Below, in pieces: positions 1-8,899 of a stretch of DNA of 64,000 nucleotides. The position numbers were made by a program, and so were the translations under genes. Source of the DNA: JBFLYC01 sp040756735 (GTDB taxonomy: Bacteria > Bacillota > DSM-16504 > Desulfitibacterales > Desulfitibacteraceae). The stretch spans positions 62,001-126,000 of the forward strand of contig JBFLYC010000001.1 in assembly GCA_040756735.1 (NCBI GenBank). The letters are read 5' to 3'. Numbering within the stretch: the stretch's first letter is position 1; the number at the start of each line of letters is the position of its first letter. The notes under the pieces are model-generated. The model was not told the origin of the DNA. It was given only the letters and a program-made list of their open reading frames with translations, and ran no database searches.

Positions 1-1852
1 TGGTGCTATTGGCAGCAGGGTTTCTCTCGACTATATATACAGGGTCTTCTTCTTTTGTTGTAAATCTCCAACTGGTTGTACTCATTCTATTGCCTTTGTT
101 GTCTTTAACGCTGCTTGTAATGTAGACAATATAGTCGGTATCATAGTCCAAATTGCTGTCAGGGGTCAGGGTTAAGGTGCGTGTCGAGGACGAGTAGCTC
201 AATGATGAACTGATGTTTCTTGAGGTCCCAGATTTTCTCAAATATACATTTGATGTGGTCAACGTGCTGGTATCCATAGCCTGTGCAAATTTTATAATGA
301 TGTCCGTATCAACAGCTATATTAGTTGAATTTGGTTTTGGAGACCTATCGCTGATACCTACCAAATCCTCTTCTTCAGTTGTAAACTTCCAGCTTGTGGC
401 GGTGCTTGTGGTTGTAGTGATTTTGTTGCCGTTAACATCTTTTAAATTATTAGATATATACACTGTATACTCTGTATTGTATGCCAATGGATTAGAAGGT
501 GATATGGTTACAGTACGATTAGTAGCTGAATAGCTCAGTGTTGCGGCTATATTGGCGCTCGAACCGGTCCTTCTTAAATAAATATTGCTGTTTGTTACAG
601 TAGAAGTATCCAACCTGTTGTTAAAGGTAACAGAAATTACATCATCCACATTGACATTGGAAGCATTAGCTTGAGGATATCTTGAAGTTATGCTTAACAA
701 ACTACCTGCCTCAGTAGTAAAACTCCATGAAATACCTACTAAGGATTTGCCGTTTACGTCCTTAATTATATTATTTTCGATGACCACAGTGTAGACCGAA
801 CCATAGTTTAAAGCAGAATTTGGAGACAAGGTTATTTCTCCTAGTTCGTTTATATTCCTTGCAAGTATTGTTATTGGAATTTTGCCTGATGTATCCTTTA
901 AGTATATTCCGCTAGCACTAACAGAGCTCATGTCTAACTTTTTACTAAGCTTGATAAGAATATCTGTAGTAGTTTTTACACCGGTAGCTCCAGAAGAGGG
1001 AGACCTACTTGTAATAGTTGGAGCAGCATTAGGATTTGGAATTGTGGTAAAGTCCCAGGTCTCTCCAGGCAGGGGATTCCCAGCAAAGTCTTTAATTGCA
1101 TTATTTTCTATTACAACTGTGTAAACGGCATTATCGGTACTATATTTTAGATCCTTATTTGGGGTAAGTTTAATAATATTGTTTTGGATAGTGATAGTGG
1201 CTTCTGACATTTTTGTAGTAGTATTATTTATTTTTTCCCTCAAATAAACGGTGTTATTGTTAACTGTAGCAGGATCAACATTCTCACTCAGCTTTATCTG
1301 AATAACAGCTTCACCTTGTTTTACAGGTATATTTACTGCGCCTGGCAAAGGATACCGTGACGAAACTTTAGGGGCTACATTATCTACATAGCCAATTTTA
1401 CAAATAAAATCACGCTTTTTAGAATAAGTTTCATTACCCTCACTGTCAGTTTCATATATTTTAACTGTAACCTGATAATTTGTTGACTCATTGACGGTTG
1501 TAGCATATGTAATGGTATTGCTGTCGAACTTAGATTTGTCATACTTTTCTTGCCCATTGCCTTCTAATTTTATTTCATAATAATAGTCAAAACCGGTTAC
1601 TCTTGTGCCGGATAAAGTTATCTCCATATTAAAAGCCGTGTCCTTAACTGCTGTGAATGATATCTCATCGGCAGAGCCAAGGGTTTTGCCATTAACAACT
1701 ATTTTAGAAATATTTAGATTTGTAGTTCCCTGAACAACTACTTCTCCCACAGCACTCCCAGTTGGAACAATAATAAGTGTTCCCATGGTAATTACCAAGA
1801 CCAGCAACAACTTTACAAACAGATAGCCCTTATGCTGCAGTTTACTCCTCAT
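1..1852 (-). CDS. Secreted surface protein with tandem Ig-like (Big_5/SbsA-type) domains, partial
   Basis: The minus strand holds an uninterrupted frame of 617 codons that begins at ATG 1852, seven bases after an AAGGGG ribosome site, and runs off the left edge; the C-terminal end is missing. Residues 1-35 look like a signal peptide (basic start, hydrophobic core LLLVLVITMGTLIIV). A unique region follows to about residue 160. Then come Ig-like units starting near residues 165, 282, 390 and 502, each opening with SRxPxxxAxN-type sequence and closing with W(D/S/K/R)FTT, and the beginning of a fifth near 610. Such repeats (SbsA Ig-like/Big_5) form elongated rods in S-layer and other cell-surface proteins. 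The anchor or enzymatic module would lie in the missing part. The domain family is fairly sure; the function is unknown. Confidence 0.8.
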   Translation of the reverse strand, partial: MRSKLQHKGYLFVKLLLVLVITMGTLIIVPTGSAVGEVVVQGTTNLNISKIVVNGKTLGSADEISFTAVKDTAFNMEITLSGTRVTGFDYYYEIKLEGNGQEKYDKSKFDSNTITYATTVNESTNYQVTVKIYETDSEGNETYSKKRDFICKIGYVDNVAPKVSSRYPLPGAVNIPVKQGEAVIQIKLSENVDPATVNNNTVYLREKINNTTTKMSEATITIQNNIIKLTPNKDLKYSTDNAVYTVVIENNAIKDFAGNPLPGETWDFTTIPNPNAAPTITSRSPSSGATGVKTTTDILIKLSKKLDMSSVSASGIYLKDTSGKIPITILARNINELGEITLSPNSALNYGSVYTVVIENNIIKDVNGKSLVGISWSFTTEAGSLLSITSRYPQANASNVNVDDVISVTFNNRLDTSTVTNSNIYLRRTGSSANIAATLSYSATNRTVTISPSNPLAYNTEYTVYISNNLKDVNGNKITTTTSTATSWKFTTEEEDLVGISDRSPKPNSTNIAVDTDIIIKFAQAMDTSTLTTSNVYLRKSGTSRNISSSLSYSSSTRTLTLTPDSNLDYDTDYIVYITSSVKDNKGNRMSTTSWRFTTKEEDPVYIVERNPAANST

Positions 1853-1945
1853 AAAATTTCCCCTTCTTCCCAAAAATATGTTAAATTATGTTATATTTCA
1901 TAGACGAAAAAAAATGGCTAAAGTTGCATTTAAAAGCTAAGAAAA

Positions 1946-2650
1946 TCAAAAAATTTCATGATATTCACCAGGCCGCATTACTATAGCCTGAGTGATTGTT
2001 TCTTTTTCTACTCTCATTTTGAACTCATTTGCATCTTGTTTGATTATGGGAAATGTGTCATAGTGCATGGGAACAACTTTTTTAGGCTTAAGCCATTTAA
2101 CCGCTATCAAAGCATCTTCTGGGCCCATGACAAAGTTATCACCTATTGGAAGAAGGGCAATATCTATTGTTTTTCCGTGCAGCAGCTCGGTAAAGATTCT
2201 CATGTCCCCAAATAGGCCCGTGTCACCAGCATGATAAATTATTACATCATCAATATCAAGTAAAAATCCGCATGGGTTACCCAAATATACAATATTATCT
2301 TTTAAGACTAATCCAGAACCGTGTAAAGCCTGGGTCAGTTTAACACTGCCCCAAGGAAAAACATGTGCTCCTCCTATATGCATGGCGTGAAATTTTACAC
2401 CTTGCCTACCTAAATAATTTGCTAATTCGTTGGGAGCGACTATTCGGGCAGAATTATCCCTTGCAATTGAAAGGGCATCCCCCAAGTGATCATGGTGGCC
2501 ATGAGTTATTAGTACAGCGGTTATGTTTGTAAGATCATTTGGTTTAACTACAGCAAGAGGATTTCCTGATATGAATGGGTCAATGATTATTTTCCCTTTA
2601 GATCCTTCAATCTCAAAACAAGAGTGTCCATGAAATCTTAGTTTAACCAT
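1946..2650 (-). CDS. Metal-dependent hydrolase, metallo-beta-lactamase fold (UPF0173/YtkL-like)
   Basis: A 234-residue protein, normal length for UPF0173 hydrolases. The zinc signature THGHHDHLGD lies near residue 50, followed by HAGDTGLFGD and the C-terminal PMHYDTFP, which supply the remaining metal ligands. No signal peptide or membrane segment is seen, so it should be cytoplasmic. Its substrate is not known; family members are annotated only as general metal-dependent hydrolases. ATG 2650 is preferred over the in-frame ATG at 2668 because AAGGAGG sits six bases upstream of it and because the family begins MxLxFHGHSCF. It lies 62 bases downstream of the radical SAM gene and could share its transcript. 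Confidence 0.88.
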   Translation of the reverse strand: MVKLRFHGHSCFEIEGSKGKIIIDPFISGNPLAVVKPNDLTNITAVLITHGHHDHLGDALSIARDNSARIVAPNELANYLGRQGVKFHAMHIGGAHVFPWGSVKLTQALHGSGLVLKDNIVYLGNPCGFLLDIDDVIIYHAGDTGLFGDMRIFTELLHGKTIDIALLPIGDNFVMGPEDALIAVKWLKPKKVVPMHYDTFPIIKQDANEFKMRVEKETITQAIVMRPGEYHEIF

Positions 2651-2712
2651 GTTTAGCCTCCTTACCATAAATTAGTATATAAAGATAGAAAGTGCGGTAG
2701 ACTTGCTTCATC

Positions 2713-3621
2713 CTATGTATTTGGTACTAATCCGGCATCCTTTGCGTACTTAACTGCCTCTTCAAATTCCCTTTGGGTAACAGGTCTATTAATATCCCTA
2801 TGATAAATCGCTTTATAATGGGGATAATACTGCCTCATGACATTTACAAAAGTTCTTGGTGACAGATTCGTGGCAATAAATTCCATAATTTCCTTAGTAC
2901 CCGAAAGGCCTTTGGGTAGTACCAAATGTCTTACAATAAGGCCTTTTACAGCTATGCCTTTATCATCAACTATTAAGTCACCAACTTGTTTATACATTTC
3001 CTTTAAAGCCAATTTAACCTTTTCTGGATAATCACTGACTCCTGAATACATCTTGGCTATTTCTGAATTGTTGTATTTTACATCAGGCATATATATATCT
3101 ACTACTCCATTAAGTATTTTTAAAGTTTCCAGTCTTTCATATCCCCCGCAATTATATACGAGAGGAATATTTAATCCTTTATTTGCCGCAATATCTAGAG
3201 CTTCAAGGATTTGTGGGACATAATGAGTTGGTGTAACTAAATTAACATTATGGCATCCCTTTTTTTGCAGATTGAGCATAATATCTGCCAGTTCATCTGC
3301 AGACAATTCTTCTCCATTTCCTTCCCAACTGATATCATAATTTTGACAAAATACACACCTCATATTACAGTATGCGAAAAATATGGTACCACTACCCCTC
3401 CTTCCCACTAATGGTCCCTCTTCGCCAAAATGCGGACCGTAATTAGACACTACCGCATTTTGTCCAGCCCTGCATATACCTCTATTTATTTTCCTGTCAA
3501 CCTTACAAATATGAGGGCATAATTCGCATATATTAAACAACTCGTAAGCTTTAACTACTTTGAGCTTTAGTTGCCCATTTTTTAATAATCCCAGATAGCC
3601 GGGTTCTATAACATTTGGCAC
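2713..3621 (-). CDS. Radical SAM protein, PflA-like (COG1313 type)
   Basis: The protein has about 302 residues. The radical SAM cluster motif CNMRCVFC (CxxxCxxC) lies near residue 85. An upstream cysteine group (CELCPHIC and GICRAG, residues about 32-55) could hold a second metal site. The C-terminal half carries the conserved VDIYMPDVKY and IVRHLVLP segments of the PflA-like COG1313 group, whose members resemble glycyl-radical-enzyme activases but mostly have unknown targets. No glycyl radical enzyme is nearby, so the substrate cannot be named. GTG 3621 is chosen because GGGAGG lies seven bases upstream; the ATG at 3636 overlaps that ribosome site and would leave none for itself. Confidence 0.82.
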   Translation of the reverse strand: MPNVIEPGYLGLLKNGQLKLKVVKAYELFNICELCPHICKVDRKINRGICRAGQNAVVSNYGPHFGEEGPLVGRRGSGTIFFAYCNMRCVFCQNYDISWEGNGEELSADELADIMLNLQKKGCHNVNLVTPTHYVPQILEALDIAANKGLNIPLVYNCGGYERLETLKILNGVVDIYMPDVKYNNSEIAKMYSGVSDYPEKVKLALKEMYKQVGDLIVDDKGIAVKGLIVRHLVLPKGLSGTKEIMEFIATNLSPRTFVNVMRQYYPHYKAIYHRDINRPVTQREFEEAVKYAKDAGLVPNT

Positions 3622-3797
3622 ATGCTTTCCTCCCATATTTTATTTTGATTAATTATCTGTATTCAACATTATTCACAACTGCGAAGGTATTATTCTCTAA
3701 AGTTTTGACAATAATGTTGCTAATATACCCGCATAAATTGCTGCAAATTATGGAAATAATTTAGTTGAAAACGATTTTTAAGGAGTGTATGTAAAAA

Positions 3798-4454
3798 ATG
3801 GATGAAGATATCAAGAAAATTTTTGATGAGGATTCTAGAGAAAAAAAGATGGCAGCACATGGCGCAAAATATCGGGCCAGTAGAACAGGTAAAATAGGAG
3901 CAATGAAAATGCCCTCAGATTTTGCAGGAAAAGAGTACAAAAAAAGTTCACCCCTTCTATCTTATAAAATTGAGGATATTATTAATATGATAAATAATGG
4001 GTCATTACTTAAAAAATTAATCATGGAAAGAATTGATACAGATTATGAATATTTCCGCAGCATACTTGAACAAACAATTGATGCAATTTTTGAAACCAAT
4101 GAAAAAGTCATAACAATAATGCTTTCTGAACTTGATAGTTTAAGAAAAAAAGTAGAAGACTTAAATACCGATAATAATAATAACAATAACCTCTATAATA
4201 GGGCAATGAAAAATTCACAGGTTTTTCAAGTAAATGAAAACACATTAGAAATATCTAACAAAGATGTTGTTGAATTGAAGATGCGTGTTTTTAAACGACT
4301 TAACGAGACTGAAGATGCTGGAATTCGATTGACCTCCAATAATGTTCTTAAAAGGCATCCAGTTATAAATTATTATTTATATCAACAAAAACTTTGGCCC
4401 GGTTATAAAAAAATGATTGAAGATTATCAGCTAAACTTTAAAAGCTCACAATAA
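3798..4454 (+). CDS. Hypothetical protein with an asparagine-rich linker
   Basis: I do not recognise this 218-residue protein. It is soluble, with no signal peptide or membrane segment. The first 45 residues are rich in Lys and acidic residues. Residues about 50-125 are predicted helical (INMINNGSLLKKL, VITIMLSELDSLRKKVEDL) and could form a short coiled coil. A run of Asn at about 128-133 acts as a linker. The C-terminal part (RLTSNNVLKRHPVINYYLY, LWPGYKKMIEDYQ) looks like a small compact domain and could bind nucleic acid, but that is a guess. AAGGAG lies 12 bases before the ATG, rather far. It is the first gene of the plus-strand island, divergent from the radical SAM gene, and is followed by the dehydrogenase after 88 bases. 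Confidence 0.7.
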   Translation: MDEDIKKIFDEDSREKKMAAHGAKYRASRTGKIGAMKMPSDFAGKEYKKSSPLLSYKIEDIINMINNGSLLKKLIMERIDTDYEYFRSILEQTIDAIFETNEKVITIMLSELDSLRKKVEDLNTDNNNNNNLYNRAMKNSQVFQVNENTLEISNKDVVELKMRVFKRLNETEDAGIRLTSNNVLKRHPVINYYLYQQKLWPGYKKMIEDYQLNFKSSQ

Positions 4455-4542
4455 ACACCTTAGTATTTTTTTTAGCCACAAAGGAATTATACAATATTCA
4501 GCGAAAATTTTATTAAAAAATATTTTTAATGAGGTGGATTAA

Positions 4543-5505
4543 GTGAAAAATTTCATAAAAAAAGTATTTATTTCTTTTAAATTAGGAGACAAATACCTCG
4601 AACATATTAAAAAAGCAGTTCCCTATGCCCAGGTCCTTTGTGGTCCAATAGAAGACAACTTACATGAATTACAAAACACAGAAGTATTAGTGACTTTTGG
4701 CACTGATTTAACAGATGAAAATTTAAAAAAATGTGCTAATTTAAAATGGCTGCATCTATTTAGCGCTGGTCTTGATACATTACCAATTGAATCATTGAAG
4801 AACTGGGACATATTAGTTACAAATTCCCGTGGAATACATGCCATTCCCATGGCAGAGCATACAATAGCCGCAATACTCAATTTTTGCCGGCAATCTCAAG
4901 AATTCTTTAAAAACCAACAGCAAAAAAAATGGGATAGAAGTATTAGAATGACCGAAGCATATGAAAAGGTGCTAGGTATTATTGGAGTAGGTGCAATAGG
5001 CTCTTGTATTGCAAATAGAGCGAAAGCCTTGGGAATGAATGTTTTGGGTGTAAATACCACCGGTGACAATGTTGAATATGTAGATAAAATGTACACCATT
5101 TACAATCTCCATCAAATGCTGCATCAGTGTGATTTTGTTGTAATGGTTCTACCCTTTACATCAAAGACTTATAAAGTTTTTGGAGAAAGTGAATTTAAAT
5201 GTATGAGAAACACAGCTTATTTTATAAATATATCTAGAGGACAAGTAGTTGACCAGGATGCACTCATTAGATCGTTAAAGGAAAAATGGATTGCCGGAGC
5301 AGCTCTGGATGTCTTTGCCGATGAACCCCTACCTGATCATAGCCCCTTATGGAGCATGGATAATGTAATGATAACACCGCATACATCAGGATGGTCAGAC
5401 AAATACATGATCAGGGCTGTAGATATACTTCTACAAAATATGTATAACTATCAATCAAGACAGGCTAATTTAATTAACCATGTAAACTTAAAAAGAGAAT
5501 ACTAA
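4543..5505 (+). CDS. D-2-hydroxyacid dehydrogenase (NAD-dependent, GyaR/SerA-like)
   Basis: A 320-residue enzyme of the D-isomer 2-hydroxyacid dehydrogenase family, which interconverts 2-oxoacids and D-2-hydroxyacids with NAD(P)H. The dinucleotide fold is marked by GIIGVGAIGSCI near residue 147. The catalytic triad is visible: Arg in NISRGQ, Glu in DVFADEPLP and His in TPHTSGW. No C-terminal ACT domain is present, so it is not a regulated phosphoglycerate dehydrogenase. Substrate cannot be told from sequence. The start is GTG 4543 after a GAGGTGG ribosome site. The protein has an open, AT-rich codon usage like its neighbours. The downstream kinase operon is separated by about 160 bases. Confidence 0.9.
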   Translation: MKNFIKKVFISFKLGDKYLEHIKKAVPYAQVLCGPIEDNLHELQNTEVLVTFGTDLTDENLKKCANLKWLHLFSAGLDTLPIESLKNWDILVTNSRGIHAIPMAEHTIAAILNFCRQSQEFFKNQQQKKWDRSIRMTEAYEKVLGIIGVGAIGSCIANRAKALGMNVLGVNTTGDNVEYVDKMYTIYNLHQMLHQCDFVVMVLPFTSKTYKVFGESEFKCMRNTAYFINISRGQVVDQDALIRSLKEKWIAGAALDVFADEPLPDHSPLWSMDNVMITPHTSGWSDKYMIRAVDILLQNMYNYQSRQANLINHVNLKREY

Positions 5506-5665
5506 TAAGTGACCTGCCCTCAATAGCAAGCGTTTATACCGCAGAGAAATCTTCTCCAAATAATTAAGAGTAATCGACATAAACTAACATTTTTCCCGAA
5601 GGTTTTGATAGAGTTTTGGCGAAAAGACTTGTAATTTGGTAAAATGCCTGAGGGGAAGTTTTAAC

Positions 5666-6046
5666 ATGTTGGAAGGCAAATTAAGTTTTTATGAGCATTC
5701 CATTAATAATGCCTGGACGAAAATGATACAAGTCATAGGAATTCATGCAGCAACTGTGGCTGCACACAGGGCAAAATACTTAACATATATGAAGTATGAA
5801 GAAGCTCATTTAATTAAAATTGAAAAAACAGGAGTCTCTTTTGACTTACTGGCTCAAATGTTTGGCTCCTCTAGAACTGAACAGATAACGGAGGAGTTCT
5901 TGTTATCTCTGGTTTCAATAATCACACGTTTGCTTGGCCCAGAGGAAACAAGAGTTATATTTAATGATACTTATAATAATGATATTCATAAAAAAATATG
6001 CATAACGTTACAAGTCAGTAAAATGATAATGGGAACGGGAGAATAA
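5666..6046 (+). CDS. Hypothetical small protein, first gene of a two-component operon
   Basis: A 126-residue soluble protein that I do not recognise. It is mostly helical, with hydrophobic patterning in MIQVIGIHAATVAAHRA and in FLLSLVSIITRLLGP, followed by EETRVIFNDTYNND. ATG 5666 is used because a GAGGGGAAG ribosome site lies just upstream; the frame extends up to a TTG at 5636 without a ribosome site. Its stop is one base before the ATG of the histidine kinase, so the two are almost certainly translated together. That arrangement suggests an accessory protein for the kinase, for example a sensory partner or a modulator, but nothing in the sequence proves this. Confidence 0.75.
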   Translation: MLEGKLSFYEHSINNAWTKMIQVIGIHAATVAAHRAKYLTYMKYEEAHLIKIEKTGVSFDLLAQMFGSSRTEQITEEFLLSLVSIITRLLGPEETRVIFNDTYNNDIHKKICITLQVSKMIMGTGE

Positions 6047-6047
6047 G

Positions 6048-8042
6048 ATGCGTACAATAATGACAACAAAGTGGAGTGAATTCCAAGAATCTTTGGGTAA
6101 AATATTAAATATGACTATTTATTTATTAAATTCTGAAGGGCAATTATTAAATATTTACAATGCATTTCTGCCTCCTTTCACCAATCCAACAAGTTATCCG
6201 GAATTAATAAAAAAATATGAAGAATTTTTTAAAACGATCCCACAACTTTGTGAAACTTTCTCCTGTAGAATTTTTAAAGACCCCTTGGGTTTAGGTGTAG
6301 CCGTCACTCCCATTACCAAAGATATTATTTTATTACTTGGGGGTTTCCTCATTTCAGATAACAATTGCACTGAAGGTCTTCACGGTTATTCACAGCAATA
6401 TGAATTAAAAATACATAAAGATAAAAGACTGAAGGTTTTTTGCACTGATGGGAATGAAATTCATGACAAGATTGAAAATGTATCAACATTATATAAACAG
6501 CTCATTTATTCAAACTCAGATAAGCATGACCATGGGCAAAATATTATGTTGTTGGTTACAATGGAAGAGATTAATAAGCTCATGCTTAATCTGCTCAACC
6601 CAGAACATTTCGATTTTCAACAAGTTTTAGATTTAGCAGCTAGTTCTTTGGTAATCCTTTTTGACGCAGAAGGAGCGTGTATATTTACACATCAGTATGA
6701 TGGAAAAACAGTTACAGTTTACCGAGGGCCATGTTGTGAATACTTGCATGAATTAAGAATAAACTGGATGCAGGCAATTGAACAAAAGAAAGATCCAATT
6801 GAAACAATGTCTTTAATTTGTGACAATAAAAAGGCAATACGTTACGGTCATAATATTGAAACCTTATCTTATTCGCAAGATAACTTAATTGCTTTTGTGG
6901 CAATCGTTAACCCAAAAGAAAAAAATTTAACACGAGGTTTATCATTAATAGTCAGACAAATAGCTGTAATCTTGGAAATGTCAGCGGTATATGAAGCCTT
7001 CCGTAAACGGTCTGGAATAATAATCAACTCAATCAAACAGGGTATTGTATCAGTTAACTGTAAGGGTGAATTGATGGTTGTTAGCAAAGCTGCCTCAAAC
7101 ATCCTTAAAGGGACAAAGATGTCATTTGTTATTGGTAAATCTTTAGAGGAATGTAGTTTTCCTATGTCAATGAAGGTTGCTTTAAATGATGCCATAGTGA
7201 ATGGTGAGTCATATGCCCATAAACTTGAAAAAATTGAAGCAAATAATAATGAAACATTATATCTACAATGGAGTGTTACTCCCTTACTGGATGATGATGG
7301 CAAGACCCTCGGCGCCATTTTAATGTATGAGGATGTTACTGAACTGATTAATCTCAGAAATCAAGCTCAAGATCGTGAACGTTTAGCAGTAGCTGGAGAG
7401 GTAGCTGCTGGTTTGGCTCATGAGATTCGAAATCCTTTAGGTGTAGCAATGGGAACCCTTCAATTGTTTGAGATGCTGGATGATCAACAAAAACAAGGTG
7501 AAATGTTAAAGGTATTGAGAAATGAATTGATTAGAATGAATGAAATATTAACAAATTTTTTAAATATTGCAAAGCCAAGTAGCAAGCAAGACAATGAAAA
7601 TATAAGCTTGTCTAATATTATTGAAGAATTAAGTGTATTTATCAAAAGTGAAACTCTACTTAATGACATTGACTTTGTAATACAAGATTATCCAAAAGAA
7701 TTACCATTAGTAATCGGTAATAAAAACAGTTTAAGACAAGTATTTTTAAATATAGCAAAAAATGCCATTGAAGCTATGGAAAAGGGAGGTAAATTATCTG
7801 TGTTTTATGACTGTAAAGACAATTATGTATCTGTAAGCTTCACAGATACAGGTACAGGCATTCCCAAGGAACATCTTCAAAATATATTTAGGCCATTCTT
7901 CACAACCAAGGTCGCTGGCACGGGATTAGGATTACCTATATCATATTCCATAGTCAAGGAAATGGGAGGAGAATTAAAAGTTGAGAGTAAGGTAGGCCAT
8001 GGGACTACCGTAAAAGTTAGCCTTCCCTATTCATTAACTTAG
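6048..8042 (+). CDS. Sensor histidine kinase with PocR, GAF-like and PAS domains
   Basis: A 664-residue cytoplasmic kinase without membrane segments. Residues about 8-140 resemble the PocR ligand-binding sensory domain. Residues about 165-310 look like a GAF domain and about 320-440 like a PAS domain. The phosphoacceptor is His458 in GLAHEIRNPLG (HisKA). The ATPase domain shows NIAKNAIEAME (N box), DTGTGIPKEH (G1), FRPFFTT (F box) and GTGLGLPIS (G2). PocR domains in other bacteria sense small hydrophobic or diol-type ligands; the ligand here is unknown. Start ATG 6048 follows GGGAG, one base after the stop of the small upstream gene. The response regulator follows within 15 bases and is the likely partner. 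Confidence 0.92.
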   Translation: MRTIMTTKWSEFQESLGKILNMTIYLLNSEGQLLNIYNAFLPPFTNPTSYPELIKKYEEFFKTIPQLCETFSCRIFKDPLGLGVAVTPITKDIILLLGGFLISDNNCTEGLHGYSQQYELKIHKDKRLKVFCTDGNEIHDKIENVSTLYKQLIYSNSDKHDHGQNIMLLVTMEEINKLMLNLLNPEHFDFQQVLDLAASSLVILFDAEGACIFTHQYDGKTVTVYRGPCCEYLHELRINWMQAIEQKKDPIETMSLICDNKKAIRYGHNIETLSYSQDNLIAFVAIVNPKEKNLTRGLSLIVRQIAVILEMSAVYEAFRKRSGIIINSIKQGIVSVNCKGELMVVSKAASNILKGTKMSFVIGKSLEECSFPMSMKVALNDAIVNGESYAHKLEKIEANNNETLYLQWSVTPLLDDDGKTLGAILMYEDVTELINLRNQAQDRERLAVAGEVAAGLAHEIRNPLGVAMGTLQLFEMLDDQQKQGEMLKVLRNELIRMNEILTNFLNIAKPSSKQDNENISLSNIIEELSVFIKSETLLNDIDFVIQDYPKELPLVIGNKNSLRQVFLNIAKNAIEAMEKGGKLSVFYDCKDNYVSVSFTDTGTGIPKEHLQNIFRPFFTTKVAGTGLGLPISYSIVKEMGGELKVESKVGHGTTVKVSLPYSLT

Positions 8043-8056
8043 CGGGGGTGAAAATT

Positions 8057-8440
8057 TTGAATAAAACCAGTACTATATTAAACGATAGAATAGAGGTTGT
8101 GATCATTGATGATAACAAAAGTCTTTTATGGCTTCTCCAGCAGGTACTTGAAACTGAACATATATGCCATAAAGTGGCTAGTACAGGGATAGATGGCATA
8201 AAACTAATTAATGAACATCATCCCCGCTTGGCCATAATTGACATAAAACTTGGCTCAGTCAGCGGCATAGACATTGCCAAGCAGATTCCTGATATCTGTG
8301 AGGAAACAAAAATATTATTTATTACCGGTTATACCAATAGTGTTTTTGAGATAGATAAAAACCTTCCTGTTTTAGGCATTTTGGAAAAGCCTTTTGATGT
8401 AAAAGACTTTTTAAAAATCCTAAGGGATGTCTTGAATTAG
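8057..8440 (+). CDS. Single-domain response regulator (receiver only)
   Basis: A receiver domain of about 127 residues without an output domain. It has the acidic pair in VVIIDDNKS, the phosphoacceptor Asp in LAIIDIKLGS, the conserved Thr in FITGYT and the Lys in LEKPFD. It should take phosphate from the upstream histidine kinase and act through protein contacts, in the manner of Spo0F or CheY. The start is uncertain: TTG 8057 lies six bases after GGGGGTG, whereas the in-frame GTG at 8048 lies inside that ribosome site. The last 21 bases overlap the end of the convergent ridA-like gene. Confidence 0.88.
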   Translation: MNKTSTILNDRIEVVIIDDNKSLLWLLQQVLETEHICHKVASTGIDGIKLINEHHPRLAIIDIKLGSVSGIDIAKQIPDICEETKILFITGYTNSVFEIDKNLPVLGILEKPFDVKDFLKILRDVLN

Positions 8441-8812
8441 AGCAACAGCTTCAATTTCTATATTTACATTTTTCGGCAGCTGAGCCACCTCTACGCATGA
8501 CCTGGCTGGAAGAGTATTATGAAAATATTTGCTATATGTTTCATTAATCAGAGAGAAATCACTCATGTTTTTAATAAATAGAGTTGTCTTAATAACATTA
8601 CTTAATGAAGATCCGGCTGCTTCCACCACTGCCTTTAGGTTTTCAATAACTTGCTCTGTTTCTCTTTGAATGCAGCAAGTTACCAATTCTCCAGTTTTTG
8701 GGTTGATAGCTATTTGCCCTGATGTAAATACTAAATTTCCGATGCGAACTGCTTGTGAGTATGGTCCTATAGCTTCTGGGGCGCCATTTGTTTTTATTGT
8801 GTAGATATCCAT
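8420..8812 (-). CDS. ridA: RidA family protein (2-iminobutanoate/2-iminopropanoate deaminase)
   Basis: A 130-residue protein, standard length for RidA/YjgF. It hydrolyses reactive enamine and imine intermediates released by PLP enzymes such as threonine dehydratase. The N-terminal GAPEAIGPYSQAV and the FTSGQIAINP segment are characteristic; the conserved catalytic Arg is in LPARSCVEVAQLP near residue 105, and the following VEIEAVAL-type strand (NIEIEAVAL) completes the trimer interface. ATG 8812 is preceded by AGGAGG. The gene is convergent with the response regulator and overlaps it by 21 bases, so the two transcripts may interfere. The family is certain; the exact substrate is inferred. Confidence 0.92.
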   Translation of the reverse strand: MDIYTIKTNGAPEAIGPYSQAVRIGNLVFTSGQIAINPKTGELVTCCIQRETEQVIENLKAVVEAAGSSLSNVIKTTLFIKNMSDFSLINETYSKYFHNTLPARSCVEVAQLPKNVNIEIEAVALIQDIP

Positions 8813-8899
8813 TACTAACCTCCTGTTGAATTATTGTAAAGTACTTACATCTATTTTATAAGATTACCATAATAATTAAAAGAATAATTAAAAGCATTT

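Noticed and set aside
1946..2215. Plus-strand open frame opposite the metallo-beta-lactamase gene
   Set aside because: It lies fully antisense to a well supported gene, has no ribosome site and shows no family features.
5616..5645. Sigma-A promoter TTGGCG-N18-TAAAAT before the kinase operon
   Set aside because: The expected transcript start would fall on the ribosome site of the first gene, so the match is probably accidental.
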